DNA of 64,000 bases from Histoplasma ohiense (lineage: Eukaryota > Ascomycota > Eurotiomycetes > Onygenales > Ajellomycetaceae). The notes beneath the pieces are model-generated. The model had not been told where the DNA came from and did no database searches. It saw only the letters and a program-made list of their open reading frames with translations. The stretch is taken from NCBI GenBank assembly GCA_017607445.1, contig JAEVHH010000001.1:1302001-1366000 (forward strand), written 5' to 3'. Numbering within the stretch: the first letter of the stretch is position 1; each line of letters begins with the position of its first letter. A program made the translations under genes and the position numbers. Positions 55,985-64,000 of the stretch are shown here, in pieces.

Positions 55985-56770
55985 GATTTTTTTTCCTATC
56001 TTTGCACCTCCGTGCTCCTCTCAGCGGGCAATCACATCCCTTTTTCCTGTTTTTTTCTTATTTTATATATATTTAGTAATGTCCGGATTTTATGAATCGT
56101 GAATTTCTAACGTGTTCTTAGTAACGATGACAGAGCATTTCAGAACCCAGGCTTTAATAACTGGTTGCCAGTGGGAGGCACGGTTTAATTTATATCATGA
56201 TGAGAATGGCTGTCTGTTTGAAAACAGTTTGGGAATCTTATCTTATAAAACCATTATTTGCTGTATTAACAATCCCCCATTCATTGTATATATCATATAG
56301 AATGCAAATATATGGACAGTTGAATACTCCTAGCAGTATTTAAAATCCATCCGGCGAGGAGTCTGCAAATGCTGTTCCCAAGGAATTAGACAATCCGAAG
56401 CAATTCAAAATCTTCCTCGGGAAATAGGAGTAACAAACATACCTAAACGCTGTCATTTCACTCTCTTCCCCCTCTAACAATTAGCCAACAGCTTCTTTCC
56501 TGCTCCGATTCTGAATTTTAATAGCTATGTCGTCCACTTTTTAGCTCTCTGATATCCCAGTCCTGCACTAGTCCTCTTTATAACGGACCAATCACATGAC
56601 GTCGATTACGCTGACTGATCCAACCAACCGAGCCCAATCCCGAGAACAACTTCAACTCAGTCATTTATCTCGTCTTGCTTGCTTGTCAGAAGGAACCTTG
56701 TTACCACTCCCCTCAGTTCCCCTGCCAGCTGTAGAGGACAGAGAAGGAAGTCTTGTCCAGGATATCCGTA
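55985..56770. other. Intergenic region, no gene
   Basis: 786 bp, AT-rich with T runs after the MDR stop. The promoter of SDH4 should lie in the last part. The frame at 56596-56958 overlaps SDH4 exon 1 in another frame and is discarded. Confidence 0.6.
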
Positions 56771-57823
56771 ATGGCATCCATCGTGCGCCCCTCAGCTTTT
56801 GTGCTGGGAAGAAGCTTCCTTGCCCGTTCCACTCCCACCCGACATACTGCTTTCTATTCCACATCTCGGGCGACCTCCTCAATTGTTTCTCCTCTGGCAA
56901 TTGCTTCAACGCTGAAGCCAAGTCTCCTCCAGACGAGGCGAAGAGATGCTGCGGTTAAGGTTGCTGGCTTCCATGCGACCAGCCGGAGGGATCTCTTACC
57001 CCCCCCGCGCCGTGAGTGCTCCGTGCTTTTCTTTTGCTTCATGCTTAGATGGTTGCGCGAGATGGTTGAAACAAAAGAGAGCGGATAGCTAGTGTCTCAT
57101 ATTGGTTGGTCGATGACAGGGCGCTAATTAATTGTCATATTTATCTATTGCAGAAACTATTCAGGGAACAAGTACGTTCAGTGTATCGCGATCCTTCCAC
57201 TGCATCCTAGTAGGCAGCCAACGACGAAGTGCCCCTCTCGTGGCATAAGACCTTACATTATATACTAATAGCCATGATATTCATTTAGTGAACGATGCGG
57301 CTCCTATCCCCCCTACATCCCCATCCCACGGCAGCTATCACTGGACATTTGAAAGGTGCGTTTTGTTCCCCGGGCAAAGGGGTCGTAGGAGGGTAGCGGG
57401 TATTTTGTGGGAAATTTGGCTGGAAACTAACAGAATCGTATAATTAGATCTGTCGCCGTGGCTCTCGTCCCTTTGACCATTGCCCCTTTTGCCGGTGGAT
57501 CCGTTTACCCTGTCATGGATGCTGTGATCTGCGGCACCCTCTTGATGCACTCGCACATTGGTTTCCAGTACGTATTCACTCCGCCTGTGTCTGCATTCAC
57601 ACATTCAGGGATCCGTTTTACATCCTGACACAATAATTTTTCTTCAATGGAATCCAGGGCTTGCATCATAGATTATATCCCCGCATGGCGTATGCCCAAA
57701 GCCAGGAAGGCATTCGACTGGCTCCTGCGCATCATGACCCTGGTAACTGCAGTTGGATTATACGAGTTCGAGACGAATGACATTGGCATGACTGAAGCTA
57801 TCAAGCGGATTTGGAAAGCGTGA
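56771..57823 (+). CDS. SDH4: Succinate dehydrogenase membrane anchor subunit (CybS, SDH4)
   Basis: Five exons, 56771-57011, 57154-57171 (only 18 bp), 57289-57355, 57448-57567, 57658-57823, 203 residues. It anchors complex II in the inner mitochondrial membrane and helps to form the ubiquinone and heme b sites. Seen: a long presequence rich in Arg/Ser (MASIVRPSAFVLGRSFLARS), GSYHWTFERSVAVALVPLTI at the start of membrane span 1, a second span with ICGTLLMHSHIGFQACIIDY (conserved His and the Asp-Tyr pair of CybS), and a third with RIMTLVTAVGLYEFETNDIG. The micro-exon is supported by phase: 1 in, 1 out, and the frame is otherwise broken. The ATG at 56771 is chosen because it opens the presequence; an in-frame ATG at 56753 would add six residues. 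Confidence 0.93.
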
Positions 57824-58254
57824 TCTTTCTTGTCTACTTTACCTTTTTCGACATTGATTATCTTTCTCATGTGTGTGCGTTTCGTTCTCAAAGGTATTTT
57901 TGACGGGTTTCTTCTCTAGTCCACATCGGCGCTTCCTTTGGCCCGTCTTCTTCTTCCCCGCCGCTTTTCTTCACGTACAATACTTTTTCCTCGCTAGATG
58001 CCAGCCTCACCCGGATACTGTAAAAGTTCCCTATCTTCTTTTTTCTCTATAAGGACATTAAAATATATCATATCTATCTGTACCCCGTCCATATTGGTAA
58101 CCATACGACACGTAATATGGGACTGAAACAAATACCCTTTCAATATCCCAAAACGCCATTACTCCGTGAGGCCTCAAATATCAATATCAGGCACTCTTTA
58201 ACAGAACTAGAACACCTCAAAAGAATAAATACCTTCCTCTCCGTAGAAAGTCAC
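57824..58254. other. Convergent 3' flank, no gene
   Basis: 430 bp between the SDH4 and Maf stop codons, T-rich at first. No coding signal. Confidence 0.65.
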
Positions 58255-59096
58255 TCACTCCATCTCCTCCCGATCCACCTCCGCAGCCTCCCCATCTAGC
58301 AGCCCCTCGTCATCCGCAATCATCATAACCTTCTCAATCAACTTCAAGGTAGCCCGCAACGGCAATCCAATAACGTTATCATAACTCCCCTCAATCCTCT
58401 CTACCAGAATCGACCCAAGCCCCTGCACCCCATACCCGCCCGCCTTATCCACCCCCTCCCTCGTCCGCACATACGCCAAGATCAGCTCATCCGTCACCGT
58501 CGAATCGAACCGCACAATTGACCCCTCCACCGTCGTTTCCAGCGCATACCCAGGATCCCGCGCACTCTTCAGCGGCACCATCGCCGCCATGGCTGTGTAG
58601 ACCGTATGATCGCCCGCATCGCGCAGCGCCTTCAGCATGGCAATATGCTGCGCCTCGGAGCGGGGCTTCTCCAATATCTGCGCGCCGCCGGAGGCCGTGG
58701 GGTCCACGACGATGGTATCCGCGGCGAGGACCAGGGCGGGCTCGCCCTTTTCCTCATTGTCGATCTCCTGCCGGTAGACCGCCTGTGCTTTCCTGACGGC
58801 GGTCTCTAGGCAGTATTCGAGCGGGGAGAGGGTTTTGGGCAGGTCCTCGGCGAAGGACGACGGGATTATTTCAACATTGGGTAACCCGAGGTAGGAAAGG
58901 ATCTGGTGCCTGCGTGGGGAGCTGGAGGCGAGGATTACACGTTTGGATCGGAGGTCGATCAGCGTAGGGAGCGCGAGCGCGGGCCGCCGGGGGAGGGTGG
59001 GATGCGTGCGTCCCCCGCTTGTACCTGCGCTTGCGTTGGCGACGGAGTCTGTGGTGGGTAGGCTGGAAGGGGGCTTTTTGGAGGTGGAGTCAGGCA

Positions 59097-59097
<1 letters not shown>
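58255..59097 (-). CDS. Maf-like nucleoside triphosphate pyrophosphatase
   Basis: Single exon, 280 residues. Maf/ASMT-like proteins hydrolyse non-canonical or pyrimidine nucleoside triphosphates (dTTP/UTP type) to monophosphates, as house-cleaning enzymes. Seen: the signature VILASSSPRRHQIL, EIIPSSFAEDLPK, the catalytic-loop VLAADTIVVD, KPRSEAQHIAMLKALRD, the GGYGVQGLGSILVERIEGSYDNVIGLPL block and a C-terminal helix. An N-terminal extension of about 50 residues, rich in Ser/Thr/Pro, precedes the fold and is not in bacterial Maf (about 190-210 residues). The start codon is immediately preceded on the coding strand by an uninterrupted A27 run. Confidence 0.92.
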
Positions 59098-59131
<34 letters not shown>

Positions 59132-59134
59132 AAA
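59098..59134 (-). promoter_or_regulatory. T10-A27 tract abutting the Maf start codon
   Basis: On the minus (coding) strand the order is T10 (59134-59125), A27 (59124-59098), then ATG. The run touches the start codon with no spacer, so it is the end of the 5' leader or a poly(dA:dT) promoter element. Exact run length may be affected by sequencing. Confidence 0.7.
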
Positions 59135-60347
59135 TCTTTGATTTATCTAATTGTTGTCGGAAGAACTAAATTTGTTCGCTTGTTTTTGTTCCTTTCTATT
59201 TTTCGTCGACTTTGGGCTTAGTTGGAGCTTGGTGAGGTCTATTTAGAAGGACCGTTAGGCGGTGTGTAGATTTTTGGTCAGGGGATTCTTGCCGTATCCG
59301 ATTGATATCTTGCTAACTAATTGTTTCTGAGCGTTGATGTTCCCGAGTCGAGGTTTTGTAATATACGACGTAGGATGGCTACACAGCGCTGGGATGCCGA
59401 AATGTGCAAGGCGGGGATGGCTGCGCGAGGCTGCGAGGAAGCTCTTCCCCTGCAACGAATACAAAATGGATTGATGGAACTTGTAGAAAATGAAAATTTT
59501 GGAGCAGGAAAGTAGAAAAATTTTTATGTTGATCCATAACTAGGTAAATTGTTTCATGGAAATGCTTTATGCACTAAATTAAATTCATGATTTCATGCTG
59601 ATAAATGTATGGATCAATGCTTTAGACAACAAGGGGAAGAAGAATACATGTACCGCAGAGGGGTCTCTGCGATATGTGTGCTACCAATAAATATGGAGAT
59701 GTTCTATACAAACATGCAGTATCATAAAAAAAATGAACACAGAAGCATATGATGATACAAAAGCTCCATGCATGAGCCAAAATGATGAAAAGGAGAAATA
59801 TGACAAACCAATACATGCTCTCGCGCGTGAGATAAACGAAGAAACGCCATTGAATTGTCCACTACCCCCACTTGCGTTGACCTAAAGTCCATGTTAACGT
59901 ACCCCCCAAAATCGCGGAATATCATTTTCGACCAGCTTTCTCGACCTTCTCGACTGTTGGATTGCTGCGCATCCCTTGGTTAATATTTCGACCGGGGTTA
60001 GGTAGAGAAATTGTTCGAAACTTGGTGAAACATCCCTGTTCTCCTTTCTAACCTATTTATTTTCACATATATGCTTTTCCTGAGGTCGTTATCATTATCA
60101 TGTTTCTCGTGCGGAAGAAATGCATCTGACCCTGGTCTGAAAATACGGCCATGGTATCGAAAGGGTGAAAACTGGATCTTTCAAAACTCCCCAATTCCTA
60201 ATTCTCCATTGCGGAATTGGCTGTATCTCGTCCAGTCGAACCGTAGAAAATGTGGTTGGTGATTGGGGAAAGAAAACCCTAAGGAAAAACAGCAGGTAAT
60301 AAAGGATAGGTATCAAGTGTTGGTTTGGTTTTGTTCCGATAGTAATT
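59135..60347. other. Intergenic region, no gene
   Basis: 1.2 kb between two minus-strand genes. It must contain the remaining promoter of the Maf gene and the 3' end of the bHLH gene. Open frames are 60-72 codons and unlike any known family. Confidence 0.6.
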
Positions 60348-60848
60348 CTATCGTCTCAAAGAGTCTTCTGGAGAACCGCCTCTCTTCTCGATTTCCTCCA
60401 TCAGTTCTCTCCGCTCCTGCAACTTCAGCTGCATGAAATCCACAGTCTTGCGGAGGACCACGCCCTCACTACGGCCTTGGCCCTCGAGCCCCGGAACCAG
60501 TTCAGTCAGTCTGTCGAACCCTTCCCGGATGGCGGCGCGGCGCTTCTGCTCAGAGGCGATGTGGTTATTCTTCTTCTCCTGCTCTGTCAGGCGGGGTTTT
60601 TCCTTCTCTGTCGTTGTTCGTGAAGACGCACGAGGGTTTGGTTGAGGTGATGCAGACGAGGTCATGGATACAGAGGAGGGATCTTGCTTCCTGCTTCTGG
60701 TAGCTGATGTTTGGACGACTGTGGAGCTGGAGCGGGCTGAAGGAGAGAGGGAGGGGTTGGAGGGAGACATGGATGTCGGGGGCGAGTAAGGAGCTGGGGA
60801 GGGAGAGGAAGACGACGAGGACGCCTGGGCACGTAGAGCGGAGGGCAT
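60348..60848 (-). CDS. bHLH transcription factor
   Basis: Single exon, 166 residues. Seen: a Ser/Pro-rich disordered N-terminus (1-85), then a basic region and helix-loop-helix from about 92 to 155: EKKNNHIASEQKRRAAIREG, FDRLTELVPGL, a short loop, SEGVVLRKTVDFMQLKLQER. The His96, Glu100, Arg104 triad marks an E-box (CACGTG-type) binding bHLH. The second helix runs into a short amphipathic extension (RRELMEEIEKR). It resembles small fungal partners such as Ino4-type factors, but the orthologue cannot be named from this alone. It would act as a dimer in the nucleus. It is divergent from the GFA-like gene across 690 bp. Confidence 0.88.
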   Translation of the reverse strand: MPSALRAQASSSSSSPSPAPYSPPTSMSPSNPSLSPSARSSSTVVQTSATRSRKQDPSSVSMTSSASPQPNPRASSRTTTEKEKPRLTEQEKKNNHIASEQKRRAAIREGFDRLTELVPGLEGQGRSEGVVLRKTVDFMQLKLQERRELMEEIEKRGGSPEDSLRR

Positions 60849-61538
60849 AATCTGATAATCTGATGTCCTCGCGGGCAGGATTTTGGAAGGGATGGATTTA
60901 AATAGCTTTAAAAGACGAGTATAATTAGATGGAGATGGATACTATACATGCGCATGTCTTCAAGGCCTGGAGGGATGAAAATTGGATTGGACGATAAGAG
61001 TCGACAATGTACTGACACACAAGGATAGAAGCACAAGAGAGGACAGGAAAATGTTTTTTAACAACTCGTTATTGATAGAGTCCGGTTAAATCACATAGAA
61101 GATGGAAGCTTGCATTTATCAGGCCCGCTCTCGCTCTCTCTTCCCTCGACAGGGAATCCAAGATGCGGGGGACCAGTTGGCAGCATGACAGCCACTAAAA
61201 TGGCCTTACTTAACCTTTTTCTTGGGCCAACTCGTGGCCAAAGAGTTAAGAGTTTCAGTTTCAGCCCGAATCTTGGTCGAGGCCAATGTTGACGTAGATT
61301 ACTTTCGCGCAAACCCTGGGCTGACCTTTGGACAGTTGGTGATGGGGAGTCCTGACTATCTTGTCATATTGTCATCTTGGAGGCCTGAGCATTGAATAAT
61401 CTTGGAATATTTATTCAACCAGCACATTCTCTGTTCTCACACACCTCCATCCATCCTTGACATCGACATCATCTATCCCGAGAGCTCCCCTGATTACCTG
61501 GAGCTGGCTGCATCCTGACGTACTTCGAAATTCCCAAC
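60849..61538. promoter_or_regulatory. Divergent promoter region of bHLH and GFA-like genes
   Basis: 690 bp between two divergent start codons. The last 100 bp before 61539 are C/T-rich. No repeat or gene recognised. Confidence 0.5.
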
Positions 61539-62467
61539 ATGGATCGGGACCGGACGCTTCGGGGATCCTGCTCTTGTGGCCGAATCCAATATACTGTTGT
61601 CATCCCTCGCAACGCTGTCAGGCAAGCTGAGGTCTATTTTGATACAAGCAGTGACCGTCGTATGTGCATTTTATCATCCCCTTGTCTTTTGTCCTGAGAG
61701 ATGAATGTAAACAAAATCGGGCAGAGATACGCTAACGAAAATCCTCTTATATTTTTCATCCAGGGAGATACCAAGCAGCCCCATTGACCGCATGGCTCCG
61801 CGTGCCCCTAGAATGGTACCACTCCTCCACAACATCCTACTTCCCAGATGAAACACACGCTGCCATCCGCCGCACATTCATCCCGCCCAATGATCCGCAT
61901 TCCCAGCGCAATTTCTGTGGCTTTTGCGGCACGCCCATGTCGTACTGGAGCGAGAACCCGCCCGAGGAAGCTGAGTTCATGTCTGTGACTATAGGCAGCT
62001 TGTTCAGCGAGGACCAAGGTGCACTGGAGGATTTGGATCTGTTGCCCTCAGATGCGGATACAGATAAGGAGGTTGGCAGTGGCCATGTCACCCCCGCTGC
62101 GGCTTCTGCCCCTGCCAATCATTCTGCTACTGGCCGGCCAGCTTTGTCTACTGCATCGACCTCTACCCAAATTGGCCCGAGATTCATAGAACCACGCGTC
62201 TCTGTCAGGCGTCGGTTTGGCGTCGTCAATGGCATCCCATGGTTCGAGGAGATGATGCAAGGGAGCCGGTTGGGGAGGGTTGGAATGAGTCGGCGCGGGA
62301 TGGGCATCAGTGCTGATAGAACGATGAGGTTGGAATGGGAGGTGAGCGAATGGCATGATGATGGTTCAGGTCCCATCGTGGAAGATCTCAGCACTGGTTC
62401 TGGCTCTGACTATCACACACCCCCACGAACGTCCAAAAGGAAAACTCCTGAGATGGGTGGTGAGTGA
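61539..62467 (+). CDS. GFA/CENP-V-like domain protein with reduced cysteine set
   Basis: Two exons, 61539-61659 and 61764-62467, 274 residues; phase 1 joins DR|RRYQAAPLTAW. The fold family (glutathione-dependent formaldehyde-activating enzyme/CENP-V, Mss4-like) normally carries two zinc sites. Here the first CxC (C11, C13 in GSCSCGRIQYTV) and the later CxxC (C92, C95 in NFCGFCGTPMSYW) are present, but the middle Cys-rich segment that supplies the catalytic zinc is replaced by YFDTSSDRR and the following TAWLRVPLEWYH. One structural zinc is therefore plausible, enzymatic activity doubtful. The C-terminal 130 residues are poorly ordered and Ser/Asp-rich (DADTDKEVGSGHV, STQIGPRFIEPRV). Function unknown. 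Confidence 0.75.
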
Positions 62468-63605
62468 GCGGGCGATGTGAGCGAGTTGATACTAATTACA
62501 CGAGTCGGAACGTTTCTGTCTTTACTTGATCGTGTTTTTAGGTGGTTTGGCCTCGGTGGCTTTCGGACACCCCTCTTCGTTGGAGCAATTCTCGGGCGTT
62601 ACAGGTACATGTTCTGTTCTTCATTCTGCTACTGTACTACTAATAGTGGACATCATTTATCGCCTGCCCAGCTACTACAACCATTTACGAGATGGTTCTC
62701 TACCATCACTTAAAGGATAACTCCACTTGTTGGGCCATTTGATTTCTATTTTGGAGGGAAGATAAACGTTGCGCAATCCATGTTGCTATATGTTTTATCC
62801 TTTTATAACGCTCCGTACCTCTCTTATTGGATCTCGTCCATGTCTGAAGTCCCCGAAACCTCCGTTCTATATTGCCCTTGAGGTTTAATATAAGGCATTT
62901 TTCAAGTCTTTCACTGTGATCTCGTCCTTTGCTAACTTCAACCTGGAAGCTTGACTCTGGATGCTTGCCCCCCGGCTATATTCAGGATATCGACCCCGGT
63001 CTGACATGCTAGTAATAGTGCAATCGCCTTATATTAACGCCACATGGCGGCAAAGTCGCAGGGCTGTATTGGTCATTTTTGTCTCCAACTGGATATCCAA
63101 CAAAGCTCATCAATACTATCTGTACTGCACTTTGTTTCTTCTGTCCTTTGTTGCACCACTGATGGTCAATGTTGCTTCAATCATTGATATATGGGATGTC
63201 TTATGGTGATTACATCTTGCTTTTGTTTAATATTTCTGTTCCTTTTACTGACTTACAAAGCTTTTTCTCATCACTACTGTGAAACTTAGCTTTGCTCTCA
63301 ATCTCTCTTGACTTCCTGTAGGGATGCTGTTTAGCTGAGCTTTAATATTGTTTCTCCCCACACTCTATGGGTGCTCACCTTCCACATGCGTCTAACGACC
63401 GCATCCTGCTCATTCCCTTTAGTCAGTCATCATGAGACGACAAACACTGCGCCGAGCTCCCTTCAGGGTTCAAATCACACAAATCACACAAATCTTCACT
63501 CAATTTCTCCCTCTCCTCACAACCACCCCCCTCCTCATATAAACCTCATCGCATCCGTGTGTTACGCATGTAAGTCCCCACCAACCCATCACCAGCAAGG
63601 CAGGC
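62468..63605. other. Intergenic region, no gene
   Basis: 1.1 kb. Frames up to 101 codons (63371-63676) are Ser/Thr/His/Pro-rich without family resemblance; the latter overlaps the start of the next gene in another frame. C/T-rich DNA from 63500 onward suits a promoter and 5' leader. Confidence 0.55.
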
Positions 63606-64000
63606 ATGGCGACGCCACCCCGTTTCCCCCTTGCCAAGCGCTCCCTCGACAGCCTTGGGCTGCGAAGACGTCATGATCCTCCTCCGCCGCAGTTCTTCCG
63701 CCCTGAACTTCGAGCTAGAGCGTCAAGCAGCTCGGCACTGGCTCAACGAGCTGGGTCTATGAGGTTTGCAACGGCAATACCGGAATCTTACGTCAAGATG
63801 ACCAGAACACCACCGAAGAAACGCAACAATAAGAAGAAGAATAAGAAGAAGGGAGGGCGTTCGAAGAAAGCAGTCATCGAGGATCTGCCATTGTCTAAAC
63901 GTTGGGTTTTGGCTGCGACAAATGCGTTTCGCCCGTCTCGCGAGAATGATGCAAACCAAGTTCAGGTTAAAAAGGTGCGTTTGTGTTTTCAATGTTCGCA
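63606..64000 (+). CDS. Unrecognised Lys/Arg-rich protein, 5' part
   Basis: An open frame starts at ATG 63606 and runs without a stop to the window edge (131 codons). Seen: an Arg/Pro-rich N-terminus (MATPPRFPLAKRSLDSLGLR), a Ser/Ala stretch, a strongly basic run with many Lys codons (PKKRNNKKKNKKKGGRSKK) and then an ordered-looking AVIEDLPLSKRWVLAATNAF. A splice donor (GTGCGT) at 63976 may end the exon after QVQVKK. The basic run looks like a nuclear or nucleolar signal, but I do not recognise the family. It could be a nucleolar or mitochondrial protein. The start is supported only by the open frame and the C/T-rich leader. Confidence 0.5.
   Translation, partial: MATPPRFPLAKRSLDSLGLRRRHDPPPPQFFRPELRARASSSSALAQRAGSMRFATAIPESYVKMTRTPPKKRNNKKKNKKKGGRSKKAVIEDLPLSKRWVLAATNAFRPSRENDANQVQVKKVRLCFQCS

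Noticed and set aside
63466..63480. GGTTCAAATC word resembling a tRNA T-arm
   Set aside because: The neighbouring bases do not fold into a cloverleaf, and the region is a promoter-like leader.

Overview
This window is nuclear DNA of a filamentous ascomycete, most likely a eurotiomycete and plausibly Onygenales. Genes carry short (about 50-200 bp) GT..AG introns, and intergenic DNA is long and full of microsatellites and homopolymers. The set of orthologues is typically fungal: PAN3, LSM7, fibrillarin, beta-MPP, SDH4, a GT71 mannosyltransferase, a Zn(II)2Cys6 protein and a DUF3455 protein. The order assignment is inference from gene family resemblance; no species call is possible from sequence alone.

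Layout, left to right. 1-297: 3' end of the uL22/RPL17 ribosomal protein gene. 298-3579: non-coding. 3580-5826 (+): GPI-type GH20 hexosaminidase. 7430-8476 (+): SDR reductase. 8898-10544 (-): UBA/UAS/UBX protein of FAF2 type, divergent from PAN3 (11406-14085, +, nine exons). 15072-16180 (-): LSM7 with a long RGG/Q/H-rich extension. 17101-19541 (-): AAA+ ATPase. 23196-25342 (+): Zn2Cys6 protein. 26543-27749 (+): intradiol (hydroxyquinol-type) dioxygenase. 27999-31902 (-): Vps3/TGFBRAP1-like CORVET subunit. 32222-34801 (+): CASP/Coy1 golgin. 35170-36260 (-): secreted DUF3455 protein. 36261-42034: repeat-rich non-coding DNA. 42035-43540 (+): GT71 mannosyltransferase. 44592-46085 (+): F-box-like protein. 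46911-48259 (+): fibrillarin. 49011-50006 (+): DenD-like epimerase. 52008-53709 (+): beta-MPP. 54926-55984 (+): MDR oxidoreductase. 56771-57823 (+): SDH4. 58255-59097 (-): Maf-type pyrophosphatase. 60348-60848 (-): bHLH factor. 61539-62467 (+): GFA/CENP-V-like protein. 63606-end (+): 5' part of an unrecognised Lys-rich protein.

The genes do not form a pathway cluster. They are mostly housekeeping: RNA (PAN3, LSM7, NOP1), membrane traffic (Vps3, CASP), mitochondria (MAS1, SDH4), ER quality control (UBX protein) and secretory glycosylation or wall modification (GT71, GH20). A few are accessory enzymes (dioxygenase, SDR, MDR, DenD-like). I see no intact transposon, CRISPR array, rRNA gene or convincing tRNA.

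I found no clear new system. The most interesting points are small: an array of four CCAAT boxes upstream of the DUF3455 gene, a poly(A) tract abutting the Maf start codon, a triple NAGNAG splice acceptor in PAN3, a GFA-fold protein without the usual middle cysteines, an 11-bp perfect hairpin at 39063-39088, and recurring TGTAC and TACGGAGTA palindromes in intergenic DNA. Exon structures were deduced by hand from splice signals, reading-frame continuity and family resemblance; every junction given keeps phase.
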